Source: an uncultured Lautropia sp.
GTDB lineage: Bacteria; Pseudomonadota; Gammaproteobacteria; Burkholderiales; Burkholderiaceae_E
NCBI GenBank assembly: GCA_938046755.1
Contig: CALIXC010000062.1
Location: 1 to 31,132, forward strand
Length of the DNA: 31,132 nucleotides
Reading direction: 5' to 3'
A model generated the notes under the pieces. The model saw only the letters and a list, made by a program, of their open reading frames with translations. It had not been told where the DNA came from and searched no databases. Below, in pieces: positions 1 through 7,235 of this stretch (its first letter is position 1; each line of letters begins with the position of its first letter). The position numbers were made by a program, and so were the translations under genes.

Positions 1-1485
1 TTCTTCCAGCAGGTGGCCCAGGTAGCCGGAAGCGGCGCCGGTGTAATGCTGGCCGTGGTGACGGAACTGCACGACACCGACGGTGAGGTGCACTTCATCG
101 CCCACGTCGTCCTGCGATGAAGCAATGGAATAGAGGCGAGGTGCCTGGGGGCGGAACAGTTTCAGCAGTTCCTGTGCTGGGAGTCGGTGCGGATGCTCGA
201 CAAATACGCCCACGGGTGGGGTGCTGGCCAGGTAGACATCCAGCGCTTCGGCGTTCTCGATGATTTCCTGCAGCTCACGCTTTCCGCTGTGGGCAGCATA
301 GGCCTGCACGAAGGAAGGCGTGTTCTGCGTGATATCGACGTGATGAGTGAGTGCATGGCGAATATCGGTAGATGTTCCGTCGGAAAGTTGTACCGTCTCG
401 TCGCCTTTCAGACCGTGCAAGGACAGGATCTCGCTGACCAGGTCCGGTGCGTTGACAGGCCACACACCCAGTGCATCGCCGGGCTGATACTGGATGCCGG
501 AATCCGACAGGTCGATCTCGATGTGTTCGACATCCTTTTCGGCATTGCGCGAGGTGATCTTCTGGCGTACCGACAGGCTGGCGGTGAAAGGTTGCTCTCG
601 TGTCCAGACCTGTGCAGCCGGGGCCTCGGCGGTAGCCACGGCGGCATCAGCAGGCTGGGGGAAGCCGCCCAGGTTGCCGGCCGTGTTCAAGATTCCCGGA
701 GCGCCAGGCAGCGGAAACGCACCCGGGAAAGCTCCCGGAAAGGTCCCCGTCGTGCCGGGGCTGTTGCCGGCGGAGGGCTGAACACCACCCGAGGTGGGTC
801 CGGCATTGTCTCCGCACAGCTTCTTCAGCACCGGCGTGATGGCGTCAATCCACGCGGTGGCAGTGGCCTGGAAATCCAGGTCACAGTCGCCGCGATCATG
901 CAGCCGGTGCGCGCCCAGCTCGGCCAGCCGTGCATCAAAATCGCGACCTGCCTGACAGAACTTCGGATACGAAGAATCTCCCAGTCCCAGCACGGCAAAA
1001 TGCAGCGTGTCCAGCTTGGGGGCCTTCTTGCCGAACAGGAACTTGTGCAGGGGCAGTGCCTCTTCGGGTGGCTCACCCTCGCCCTGGGTGGAGCTGACCA
1101 GCAGCAGGATGTCTTCACCGGGCAGTGTCTTGCTCTTGAAGTCGGCTGCGCCGGTGAGCCTGGGCTGCAGGCCGGCCTTTTTCAGGCTGTCTGCCAGTTG
1201 GGAAGCCACTCGGCGAGCGTTGCCCGTCTGCGAGGCGGACAGGATGGTGATGCGACGCGTGGCTGCTGGTGCACTTCCCGTGGCAACGGATGTCTGCGCG
1301 GCGGAGGGCATGACACCAGGCTGGGTGGTGCCGGACAGGATGGTACCGGGTTGCCCAATAAATGCCTGTGCTACAGGCAGCTGGCATTGGGACCAGCAAT
1401 AGCCCGACAGCCAGGCCAGCTGGATCGGGCTGAGACTGCCAAGCTGGAGGATCAGTTCTGGAGGGAGCGGAATGCCGGGATTCAT
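1..1485 (-). CDS. cysJ: Sulfite reductase [NADPH] flavoprotein alpha subunit, 3' end cut by window edge
   Basis: This is the diflavin electron-transfer subunit of assimilatory sulfite reductase. It passes electrons from NADPH through FAD and FMN to the CysI hemoprotein, which makes sulfide for cysteine. The 495 visible codons start at an ATG (complement of 1483-1485) and run off the left edge, against about 600 in the E. coli protein, so the NADPH-binding C-terminus is missing. Seen in the translation: an N-terminal lead, the FMN flavodoxin motif SASQTGNARRVA, STQGEGEPPEEALPLHKFLF, LGLGDSSYPKFCQ, then the FAD-domain motifs EKDVEHIEIDLSDSG, YQPGDALGVWP and RLYSIASSQ. The linker between the flavodoxin and FAD domains (about residues 228-285) is rich in Gly, Pro and Ala, with tandem FPGAFPGAF. 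The next gene to the right points away, so the promoter must lie in 1486-1855. The identity is secure. Confidence 0.96.
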   Translation of the reverse strand, partial: MNPGIPLPPELILQLGSLSPIQLAWLSGYCWSQCQLPVAQAFIGQPGTILSGTTQPGVMPSAAQTSVATGSAPAATRRITILSASQTGNARRVASQLADSLKKAGLQPRLTGAADFKSKTLPGEDILLLVSSTQGEGEPPEEALPLHKFLFGKKAPKLDTLHFAVLGLGDSSYPKFCQAGRDFDARLAELGAHRLHDRGDCDLDFQATATAWIDAITPVLKKLCGDNAGPTSGGVQPSAGNSPGTTGTFPGAFPGAFPLPGAPGILNTAGNLGGFPQPADAAVATAEAPAAQVWTREQPFTASLSVRQKITSRNAEKDVEHIEIDLSDSGIQYQPGDALGVWPVNAPDLVSEILSLHGLKGDETVQLSDGTSTDIRHALTHHVDITQNTPSFVQAYAAHSGKRELQEIIENAEALDVYLASTPPVGVFVEHPHRLPAQELLKLFRPQAPRLYSIASSQDDVGDEVHLTVGVVQFRHHGQHYTGAASGYLGHLLEE

Positions 1486-1578
1486 CGTGCACGCGAAAAG
1501 ATTGGGTCAGAAAGGGGCCTTCCGGGCGCGGGGAGGCGTTCCTCCCTGGAACGGTGCGTGATGGTGTCTGCGTCCGGA

Positions 1579-1600
1579 TGGACCCCAAGAATCTGGTCCA
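1579..1600. promoter_or_regulatory. Inverted repeat upstream of cysJ, possible operator
   Basis: Perfect 6-base arms TGGACC and GGTCCA are separated by 10 bases, centred about 105 bases upstream of the cysJ start. The spacing suits a dimeric regulator such as a LysR-type protein, but the repeat does not clearly match a CysB site that I know. The function is inferred only from position and symmetry. Confidence 0.25.
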
Positions 1601-1656
1601 AAGATAAGGAAACCCCTGGAATGCAGGAACGAAGGCTTTCGGCGAAAGACATTCGG

Positions 1657-1740
1657 TTTCTGTATATGGTGCCGTGGGTTATGGGTGGCTATCCGATGCC
1701 CGGGCGCAGTTACTATCTGAATGTGGGGTATCGGTTCTGA
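1657..1740 (+). pseudogene. C-terminal remnant of a TonB-dependent outer-membrane receptor
   Basis: The last 27 codons before the TGA at 1738-1740 end in GYPMPGRSYYLNVGYRF. This is the classic final beta-strand of TonB-dependent receptors: YPMPGR, then alternating aromatic residues, ending in a C-terminal Phe that the BAM complex recognises. Nothing resembling the rest of a receptor (plug, barrel, TonB box) lies upstream: the same frame continues as an accidental open frame antisense to cysJ. It is therefore read as the scar left by deletion or rearrangement, not as a gene. It lies 115 bases before the DUF2478 gene on the same strand, which may once have been its operon partner (inference). 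The true left edge of the remnant cannot be seen exactly. Confidence 0.6.
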
Positions 1741-1855
1741 GCCGGAACCCGGCATGAGGCATCGGTCATGGTCCCGTCGGCAGTCTGCTTTCGGGTCCCG
1801 GTGCCTGGCCGGAATCCACCTGCACAGCATCAGGGTTTGCACAGGAGAACAGGAC
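1741..1855. other. Leader between receptor remnant and DUF2478 gene
   Basis: This stretch opens with a perfect small hairpin at 1741-1753 (GCCGG-AAC-CCGGC), directly after the receptor stop codon and with no T tract. I looked for cobalamin- and molybdenum-cofactor-riboswitch signatures and saw no convincing match. Together with 1486-1656, which holds a second small hairpin at 1531-1546 (GGGAGG-CGTT-CCTCCC), it makes up the 370-base stretch without an intact gene. Confidence 0.4.
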
Positions 1856-2407
1856 ATGGGGAACGGGCAAGGGGATCTGCCTCTGGCAGCACTGGAACAT
1901 GCCGATGATGAGCGTGACATGGAAAACGTGCTGGAGCGGGTGGCCAGGCGCCTGCAGGCCGAGGGCGTCCATGTGGGCGGCCTGGTGCACCGGGTGGATG
2001 ACTACCCCAGTGGCAGCAAGCGGATGGTGCTCTTTGATCTGCGCACGAACTGCTCGTTCGAGCTGTCGCAGGATCTGGGTGGGGCATCGGTGGCCTGCAA
2101 CCTGAATCCGCAGGCGCTGGGCGAGGCCAGTGCTGTGCTGCGTCAGGCACTGGCCGATGGTGTCGATCTGGTGGTGATCAACCGCTTCGGCGGCGTGGAG
2201 GCCGAGGGCGGTGGCTTTGTCATGGAGTTTGCCGATTTCATCGAGGCCGGCATTCCGGTGCTGACGGCGGTGGCCGCGCGCCACCAGTCCGGCTGGCAGC
2301 GTTTCACAGGCGGGCTGCATGCGGCATTGCCCGCAGACGAGGAGGCGCTGATGGCCTTGTGCCGGGCGAAGCTGGCACGGCGAAAGCAGGAGGGGGCGGT
2401 CGTTTGA
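1856..2407 (+). CDS. DUF2478 family protein, function unknown
   Basis: This is a soluble 183-residue protein with no signal peptide or membrane segment. Its core (residues about 60-140) carries the pattern I associate with DUF2478 (PF10649): VLFDLRTNCSFELSQDLG, a SVACNLNPQALGEAS stretch, then LVVINRFGGVEAEGGGF and IPVLTAVA, ending with a W-x-x-F-x-G-G-L segment. The alternating hydrophobic strands suggest a P-loop-like nucleotide-binding fold, but there is no standard Walker A here. Members are often annotated near molybdenum metabolism genes; that is recalled, not shown here. The ATG at 1856 was chosen over the upstream in-frame start at 1721 because AGGAG sits 8 bases before it and the upstream residues look non-coding. 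It follows the receptor remnant on the same strand. Confidence 0.75.
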   Translation: MGNGQGDLPLAALEHADDERDMENVLERVARRLQAEGVHVGGLVHRVDDYPSGSKRMVLFDLRTNCSFELSQDLGGASVACNLNPQALGEASAVLRQALADGVDLVVINRFGGVEAEGGGFVMEFADFIEAGIPVLTAVAARHQSGWQRFTGGLHAALPADEEALMALCRAKLARRKQEGAVV

Positions 2408-2439
2408 GGTGTCGCGCTGTCGGTGCAGGGGATGTAGAT

Positions 2440-2462
2440 CATTGCCTGCACGCAGGGCAATG
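2440..2462. other. Hairpin downstream of DUF2478 gene
   Basis: CATTGCC pairs with GGCAATG across a 9-base loop that can itself pair TGC with GCA. It lies 33 bases after the DUF2478 stop. It has no T tract, so at best it is a weak terminator or an mRNA 3'-end stabiliser. Confidence 0.35.
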
Positions 2463-2521
2463 GGGGCGGCGACGTGGCGCAAGGCCCGGAGGCGATGCAG
2501 AAATGATCGGAGCGGAAATGA

Positions 2522-2548
2522 AAAAGCCCGGCGCCGGGCCGGGCTTTT
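2522..2548. terminator. Bidirectional rho-independent terminator
   Basis: An 11-base perfect stem (AAAAGCCCGGC with GCCGGGCTTTT) closes a 5-base loop. It has A runs on one side and T runs on the other, so it can stop transcription both ways. It lies just past the 3' end of tRNA-Lys on the minus strand and after the DUF2478 gene on the plus strand. Confidence 0.9.
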
Positions 2549-2555
2549 GAGAAAC

Positions 2556-2631
2556 TGGTGGGTCGTGTAGGGCTCGAACCTACGACCAACGGATTAAAAG
2601 TCCGCTGCTCTACCAACTGAGCTAACGACCC
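2556..2631 (-). tRNA. tRNA-Lys, anticodon UUU
   Basis: This is a 76-base cloverleaf read on the minus strand. The acceptor arm GGGTCGT pairs with ACGACCC, the D-loop region is TTAGCTCAGTTGGTAGAGC, the anticodon loop is CTTTTAA, the T arm holds GTTCGAGCC, and CCA is encoded. The UUU anticodon reads AAA and AAG. It lies downstream of cpoB, a position also occupied by tRNA-Lys genes in E. coli and Pseudomonas, but it has its own promoter at 2693-2721 and a strong terminator at 2522-2548. Confidence 0.98.
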
Positions 2632-2692
2632 AGATTTGCCTGTCTGTCAGGTCATTCAGTGTTGCGGTGCGCTGAATCACTGAAGAAGTAGC

Positions 2693-2721
2693 ATGTTAGC
2701 AGGGCTTTTTCGACTTTGCAA
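2693..2721 (-). promoter_or_regulatory. Sigma-70-like promoter for tRNA-Lys
   Basis: On the minus strand a -35 box TTGCAA (2716-2721) and a -10 box TAACAT (2693-2698) are separated by exactly 17 bases. The expected start of transcription, near 2686, lies about 55 bases before the mature tRNA 5' end. Confidence 0.55.
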
Positions 2722-2810
2722 GTGAAGGCGCAAATTTCTGGCTGGCCTTGCTGCAATGGCTGGTTGCACTGCATTGGGCCGTTGCCAGGGGCGCTTCCAC
2801 TTGCTGTCGC

Positions 2811-3632
2811 TTACATGGCTTTCAGACGCTCACGCGCGGCGTTGGCCGCTGGGGTGTCGGGGTGCTCCTTGCCGATGCGGATGAAGGTCTGGCGGGCCGC
2901 CTTGTTGTTGCCGGCATCAGCCTGGGCATTGCCGATCAACAGCAGGGCATCGGCCTTGCGGGGGCTGTCGGGGAAGCGCTGGAGGAGCGACTGCAGGGTG
3001 CTGACCGTACCGTTGTAGTTGCCCTGGGCGTACTGGGCGCCGCCCTGCCAGTACAGCGCGGTGGGCAGATAGGGGCTTTCCGGATAGGTCTTGGCAAACT
3101 TGGCAAAGGCTTGGTCGGCTGCCTTGAAGCTGCTCTTGCGGAAGAGGGAGAGTGCGGTGTCGAACTCGTTCTTTTCGGCCTGCTCGACGTTGAACTGGCG
3201 GCCATCGATGGTGGCCTGCGTGGGCTCGAAACGCTTCAGGCGCGAATCCACGTCGGCCGACATGTCCTCTTGGCTCTTCTGGGCCTGCTGCAGCTGGTTC
3301 AGGGTGTCCTCGAGCTGGCCGCGCAGCTGGGCCACTTCCTGACGCAGGCTGTCGATGTCGTTCTGGCGAGAGAGGCTGGCCTTCTGGCTGACTTCCAGCC
3401 GCCCCAGGCGCTGCTCGATGTCGGTCTGCCGGCTGGCGAGATCGTTGAGCTGGCGGGAGAGGTCACGCTGCAGGGTATCGACCTTGGTGCGCAGGTTGAG
3501 TACGGCCTGGCGGGCCTCGTCGTCACCGAACAGGGCGGCCTTGGCCGGAGGGCTGGCCAGCTGCAGGCCGGCGCCCAGCAGGGCGACCAGCAAGGGGGCT
3601 TTGAGGAGGACAGGGTGAAGACGCAGGATCAT
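2811..3632 (-). CDS. cpoB: Cell division coordinator CpoB (YbgF), Tol-Pal associated periplasmic TPR protein
   Basis: This periplasmic protein couples Tol-Pal-driven outer-membrane constriction to septal peptidoglycan synthesis by PBP1B in E. coli. The 273 residues show a Sec signal peptide (residues about 1-33, hydrophobic core LLVALLGAGLQLA, cleavage near AKA-AL), and an N-terminal coiled coil (about 35-120, heptads rich in Leu, Gln and Arg) that forms a trimer in homologues. Three C-terminal TPR repeats follow (about 150-270, motifs FDTALSLFRKSSFKAADQAF, ALYWQGGAQYAQGNYNGT and ADALLLIGNAQADAGNNKAA). The length is typical. It is the last gene of the tol-pal operon, 24 bases after pal. No U-tract terminator was found between its stop and the tRNA-Lys promoter. 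Confidence 0.95.
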   Translation of the reverse strand: MILRLHPVLLKAPLLVALLGAGLQLASPPAKAALFGDDEARQAVLNLRTKVDTLQRDLSRQLNDLASRQTDIEQRLGRLEVSQKASLSRQNDIDSLRQEVAQLRGQLEDTLNQLQQAQKSQEDMSADVDSRLKRFEPTQATIDGRQFNVEQAEKNEFDTALSLFRKSSFKAADQAFAKFAKTYPESPYLPTALYWQGGAQYAQGNYNGTVSTLQSLLQRFPDSPRKADALLLIGNAQADAGNNKAARQTFIRIGKEHPDTPAANAARERLKAM

Positions 3633-3656
3633 GTCGGGTCATCCGGGCGGGATGGA

Positions 3657-4220
3657 TCAGCGATAGTTGATGTCGACCCGGCGATTCTGCGAACGGGACG
3701 ACTCGTCGGTGCCGGAGGCGCGAGGTTTTTCCTCGCCATAGCTGATGGATTCCATCTGGTTCTCGTCGACGCCCAGCGTGCTGAGGGCGCGGCGCACGGC
3801 ATCGGCACGCTTCTGGCCCAGAGCCAGGTTGTATTCGCGGCTGCCGAATTCGTCGGTGTTGCCTTCCAGCACGACGTGCTTGTCACGATGGGCGGACAGG
3901 TAGTTGGCGTGAGCCTCGATGATGGCCTGGTATTCGGGCAGGATGGCGAAGCTGTCGAACTCGAAGAAAACCTCGCGCTGGGCCAGCGGGCTGTTGGGAT
4001 CCTGCAGGGGGTCGGTGGCCTGCTGTTCCGGCTGGGCCGGGGTGATGTCGTGGCCGCTGTCGAGGTTGCCGTCCTGGCCTTCCTTGCCCTGGGTGGCTTC
4101 GTCGGTCGCGGTGACCTCGTGTTCGTCGGATTCGCCGAGGTCGACCGATGTGCAGCCGCTCAGGATGGCAAGGCCCAGCCCGAGACTGAGCAAACGGCGT
4201 TTGGACAGGGTGGAAAACAT
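3657..4220 (-). CDS. pal: Peptidoglycan-associated lipoprotein Pal
   Basis: This outer-membrane lipoprotein binds peptidoglycan non-covalently and is moved by TolB and TolA to tighten the envelope during division. Of 187 residues, the first 22 are a lipoprotein signal ending in the lipobox LSGC (Cys23 is the expected lipidation site). An acidic, low-complexity linker follows (about 25-75), then an OmpA-like domain (about 78-187). This domain contains FFEFDSFAILPEYQ, LEGNTDEFGSREYN and NLALGQKRADAVRRAL, which carry the Asp and Arg residues that hold meso-diaminopimelate in the family. AGGAG lies 7 bases before the ATG. The 150-base gap to tolB suggests that an internal promoter may also serve pal and cpoB. 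Confidence 0.97.
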   Translation of the reverse strand: MFSTLSKRRLLSLGLGLAILSGCTSVDLGESDEHEVTATDEATQGKEGQDGNLDSGHDITPAQPEQQATDPLQDPNSPLAQREVFFEFDSFAILPEYQAIIEAHANYLSAHRDKHVVLEGNTDEFGSREYNLALGQKRADAVRRALSTLGVDENQMESISYGEEKPRASGTDESSRSQNRRVDINYR

Positions 4221-4284
4221 CGGTAGGCTCCTATTGCTTGGATCGTGATGTTCTGGATGTCTTGGATTCTTGTTGGTCGCTCTG

Positions 4285-4325
4285 TCGACACTATATAGCG
4301 GTTCTGGTGGCCTGGGCGCTCAAAG
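4285..4325 (-). promoter_or_regulatory. Possible internal promoter for pal-cpoB
   Basis: In the tolB-pal gap the minus strand carries TATATA (inside the palindrome CTATATAG, 4291-4298), with TTGAGC about 20 bases upstream. The spacing is longer than ideal, so the support is weak. A start near 4285 would give a 65-base leader ending in the good pal ribosome-binding site. Confidence 0.3.
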
Positions 4326-4370
4326 GCGGGCTGGCCATGCCGGGCATCGGGAATGTTCCGGCAGCTATCG

Positions 4371-5648
4371 CTACCAGGTGTACGGACCCCAAGCGGGTTC
4401 GCGCACGCTGCTGGTGCTGCTGGACAGGCGCTGCTTGACTCGGCCGTCGGTGGAGACGGCCATCAGGTATTCGCGGCCGCCGGCGCGGGTGGTGTACATG
4501 ACCCACTGACCATTGGGTGCGAAGCTGGGGGATTCCTCTTCGCCGGTGTCGGTGAGGAGCTTCTCGTCGCCGGACTGCAGATCCTTCAGGGCGATGAGAA
4601 AGCGCCCGTCGCGCTGGGTGACATAGGCCATCTGCTGGCCATCCGGACTGATGCGCGGCGACACGTTGTAGGACGAGCCGAAGGTGACCCGGGAGGCAGC
4701 CCCCCCGTTGCTGGGCATGCGGTAGATCTGCGGTGCACCGCCACGGTCGGACGTGAAGTAGAGAAACTTGCCGTCGGGCGAGTAGACAGGTTCGGTGTCG
4801 ATGCTGCTGGATTGGGTGAGACGCCGGGCGCTTTCGCCGCCGTCGGCGCTGACCTGGTAGATCTGCGAGCCGCCGTCACGGGTGAGGGTGACGGCCAGGC
4901 TGCGGCCGTCATGCGACCAGGCCGGGGCACTGTTGCTGCCCTTGAACTTGGCGACGGCCTTGCGCTGACCGCTGGCCAGATCGTGGACGTAGACGACGGG
5001 CTTCTTCGTCTCGAAGGAGACGTAGGCAAGCCGCTTGCCGTCAGGCGACCAGGCGGGCGAGATGATGGGTTCGCCGGCGTTGAGCGCGGTCTGCACGTTC
5101 TGGCCGTCCCAGTCGGCCACGTTGAGTCGGTAGCGGTTGCCCTGCTTGGTGACGAAGGCGATACGGGTGGAGAAGATCCCCTTGATGCCGGTGAGCTTCT
5201 CGTAGACGATGTCGGCGATGCGGTGACCGGCCAGGCGCACGTCGGATTCACCGGCCGTCATGGTGGCTTCGGTGATGACCGACTGGCGCACGGTGTCGGC
5301 CAGCTTGTAGCGGAATTCCAGCCGGGCGTTGGCCACGGGCTGTACCGAGCCCACCAGCACCGAGTCGGCACCCTGACTGCGCAGGGACGACATGTCCAGC
5401 GGCGAGTTCTCGCTGAGGGTCTCCGTGAGGTTGACCAGCCGGAACATACCGCTGCGCTGTAGGTCTTCCCGGATGACGACATCGAGCTGCTGGGGTGCCG
5501 GGCCGGTGCCGTTGAAGGGCGCCAGGGCCAGCGGAACCTGGTGTGCGCCGACGCCGCTCACGTCGATGCGCATCGACTGGGCCGACAGGGAACCCGCCAT
5601 GAAGAGGGCGGAGGCAAGGATGCCAAGGTGGAACGCGCGTCTTTTCAT
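4371..5648 (-). CDS. tolB: Tol-Pal system periplasmic protein TolB
   Basis: TolB is a periplasmic beta-propeller protein that competes for Pal and relays force from TolA. The product is 425 residues from the ATG at 5648. It begins with a Sec signal peptide (MKRRAFHLGILASALFMAGSLSAQ), followed by an alpha/beta domain (about 25-170) and a six-bladed propeller made of PD40 repeats (about 190-420). The repeat motif WSPDGKRLAYVS recurs in variants: WSHDGRSLAVT, YSPDGKFLYFT, ISPDGQQMAYV and FAPNGQWVMYT. A TTG at 5666 would overlap the tolA stop by 4 bases and add six residues, but it would spoil a normal signal-peptide start, so the ATG is preferred. The gene lies directly after tolA. Confidence 0.95.
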   Translation of the reverse strand: MKRRAFHLGILASALFMAGSLSAQSMRIDVSGVGAHQVPLALAPFNGTGPAPQQLDVVIREDLQRSGMFRLVNLTETLSENSPLDMSSLRSQGADSVLVGSVQPVANARLEFRYKLADTVRQSVITEATMTAGESDVRLAGHRIADIVYEKLTGIKGIFSTRIAFVTKQGNRYRLNVADWDGQNVQTALNAGEPIISPAWSPDGKRLAYVSFETKKPVVYVHDLASGQRKAVAKFKGSNSAPAWSHDGRSLAVTLTRDGGSQIYQVSADGGESARRLTQSSSIDTEPVYSPDGKFLYFTSDRGGAPQIYRMPSNGGAASRVTFGSSYNVSPRISPDGQQMAYVTQRDGRFLIALKDLQSGDEKLLTDTGEEESPSFAPNGQWVMYTTRAGGREYLMAVSTDGRVKQRLSSSTSSVREPAWGPYTW

Positions 5649-5662
5649 GATCTGATTATGAC

Positions 5663-6736
5663 TCAATCCTGTGGGCCATGATGGATTTCCAGCGTGCTCT
5701 CGCAGCTGCCGGAGCGGGGGCAGGGGAAGGGGTCGGTGCGCCGGATGGCGCGCTCGGCAGCGCTGTCCCAGGCGGCGTTGCCACTGGATTGCTTCAGGCG
5801 CACGTCCTGGATCCTGCCATCACGATCGAGTCGCACGTCGAAGACCGCTTTCGGATTGCCGCTGATCTGCTGGAAGAAGGTGGTGTTGTTGCGGATGGCC
5901 GAGCTGACACGGGCTGCATAGCCGGCGTCGCGTGTGCCGCTGGTGCTGCCGTGGACGGTAGTGCTGTCGGCATCACCAGCCTGGCTGAGCAGGGCGCTGA
6001 CGGCAGCCTTGCGGCGGGCCTCGGCGGCCTGACGCTGGGCGGCAGCCTTTTCGGCAGCGGCTTTCTGGGCAGCCGCTTTCTCGGCCTTTTCAGCTTTCTC
6101 TTTTTCAGCCTTTTCCCTCTCGGCCTTTTCCTGGGCCAGCTTGCGCTGGCGCACCTCTTCCTGCTTCTTCTGCTCTTCGCGCTGCTTCTCTTCGGCTGCC
6201 TTGCGCTCGGCTTCCTTGCGGGCTTCTTCTGCCTTGCGTTCCTGTTCCTTGCGCAGCGCTTCCTCGCGCAGGCGCTTCTCTTCGGCGCGCTGACGCTCCA
6301 GCTCGGCCTGGCGGGCACGCTCACGCTCGCGCGCCTCGGCTTCCTGGCGTTTCTTCTCTTCCTCGTGGCGGCGTTCTTCTTCGGCCTTGCGTTCGGCTTC
6401 TTCCTTTGCCTTGGCGATGGCGATGGCCGGATCAGGCAGGTCGGCCTTCGCTGGCTCGGGTTCCGGTGCCGGGGCGGGCCGGGGCGGCGGTGGTTCGGGG
6501 GTGGGCTGCGGCTTGGGCTCGGGAGCAGGGGCCTCGGGGACCTCTTCGGGGGCCGGAAGGTCTTCCATGGGGATCCACAGCTCGGCCTGTACGACTTCGG
6601 GCTGGGGCTTCTGCCAGTCGATACCGACGAACAGCAGTGTGCCCAGCCCCACGTGCATCAGCAGGGCAAGCAGGAAGGACAGCAGACGGCTGGCGTTGCT
6701 GCCTTGGGCGGAGGGATCGGCGTGCGGGTTGGCCAT
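5663..6736 (-). CDS. tolA: Cell envelope integrity protein TolA
   Basis: This inner-membrane protein spans the periplasm and contacts TolB and Pal using energy from TolQR. The 357 residues fall into an N-terminal membrane anchor (about 18-38, LLSFLLALLMHVGLGTLLFVG), a Pro- and Glu-rich stretch (about 55-105), a very long charged helix (about 105-250, almost only Ala, Glu, Lys, Arg and Gln), and a C-terminal globular domain (about 265-357). That domain includes YAARVSSAIRNN and FDVRLDRDGRIQDVRL, with two Cys residues (FPCPRSGSCES), a pattern that forms a disulfide in relatives. The ATG at 6736 is 21 bases after the tolR stop. The repetitive helix makes this region prone to false matches with other coiled coils. 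Confidence 0.95.
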   Translation of the reverse strand: MANPHADPSAQGSNASRLLSFLLALLMHVGLGTLLFVGIDWQKPQPEVVQAELWIPMEDLPAPEEVPEAPAPEPKPQPTPEPPPPRPAPAPEPEPAKADLPDPAIAIAKAKEEAERKAEEERRHEEEKKRQEAEARERERARQAELERQRAEEKRLREEALRKEQERKAEEARKEAERKAAEEKQREEQKKQEEVRQRKLAQEKAEREKAEKEKAEKAEKAAAQKAAAEKAAAQRQAAEARRKAAVSALLSQAGDADSTTVHGSTSGTRDAGYAARVSSAIRNNTTFFQQISGNPKAVFDVRLDRDGRIQDVRLKQSSGNAAWDSAAERAIRRTDPFPCPRSGSCESTLEIHHGPQD

Positions 6737-6757
6737 GCGCGCAAAAGGGGGCGGTGG

Positions 6758-7231
6758 TCAGGAGGAACGAGCCGGGGCGGCGGGCCGGGGCTTGACCATC
6801 AGGCCGACGCGGGCGACGCCCTGCTGCTTGATGTCGCCCATGACGTCGAGGATGGTCTCGTAGCGTACCTGCTTGTCGCCGCTGATGACGACAGGTTGCG
6901 CCCCCTTGCCGTCAGCCGTGAGGGTGTTGAGCAGCTGCTTCAGCTCATCGGGCAAGCGTTCGCGGGTGAGCTGGATTTCCTGGGGCTTGGGCTGGTTGCG
7001 CGTCTGCAGCGTGAGCTTGCCGTCGGCAGCCACCTGCACCTCGATGTAGGGCTCGGGCTGGCGCGGAGTGGCGTCGACGGCGGGTAGATCGATGGTGCTG
7101 GTGGGCACGAAGGGGGCGGTGACCATGAAGATCACTAGCAGCACCAGCATCACGTCGATGTAGGGGACCACATTGATGTCGCTGACCAGGCGTTTACCGC
7201 GGCCACGACGGCGGGGGGCGGAGGCGGGCAT
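6758..7231 (-). CDS. tolR: Biopolymer transport protein TolR (ExbD family)
   Basis: TolR is the inner-membrane partner of TolQ; it uses proton flow to drive TolA. The 157 residues from the ATG at 7231 have a short positive N-terminus (PRRRGRGKR), one transmembrane segment (about 22-42, INVVPYIDVMLVLLVIFMVTAP) containing the conserved proton-path Asp in YIDVMLVLL, and a periplasmic ExbD domain ending in GVARVGLMVKP. The reading frame stays open to 7444, but those extra residues read antisense to real TolQ coding sequence and are low complexity. The chosen ATG lies 4 bases after the tolQ stop, as expected for tight coupling. Confidence 0.96.
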   Translation of the reverse strand: MPASAPRRRGRGKRLVSDINVVPYIDVMLVLLVIFMVTAPFVPTSTIDLPAVDATPRQPEPYIEVQVAADGKLTLQTRNQPKPQEIQLTRERLPDELKQLLNTLTADGKGAQPVVISGDKQVRYETILDVMGDIKQQGVARVGLMVKPRPAAPARSS

Positions 7232-7235
7232 GATG

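Noticed and set aside
187..1740. A 517-codon plus-strand open frame opposite cysJ
   Set aside because: Almost all of it is the shadow of cysJ. Only its last 27 codons carry a real signal (the TonB-receptor tail), reported separately.
1741..1855. Possible cobalamin or molybdenum-cofactor riboswitch before the DUF2478 gene
   Set aside because: The hairpins seen do not contain the conserved boxes of either class that I could recognise.
2748..4226. A 492-codon plus-strand open frame opposite cpoB and pal
   Set aside because: It is the antisense shadow of two confirmed envelope genes; its Leu/Gly/Val-rich translation is typical of such shadows.
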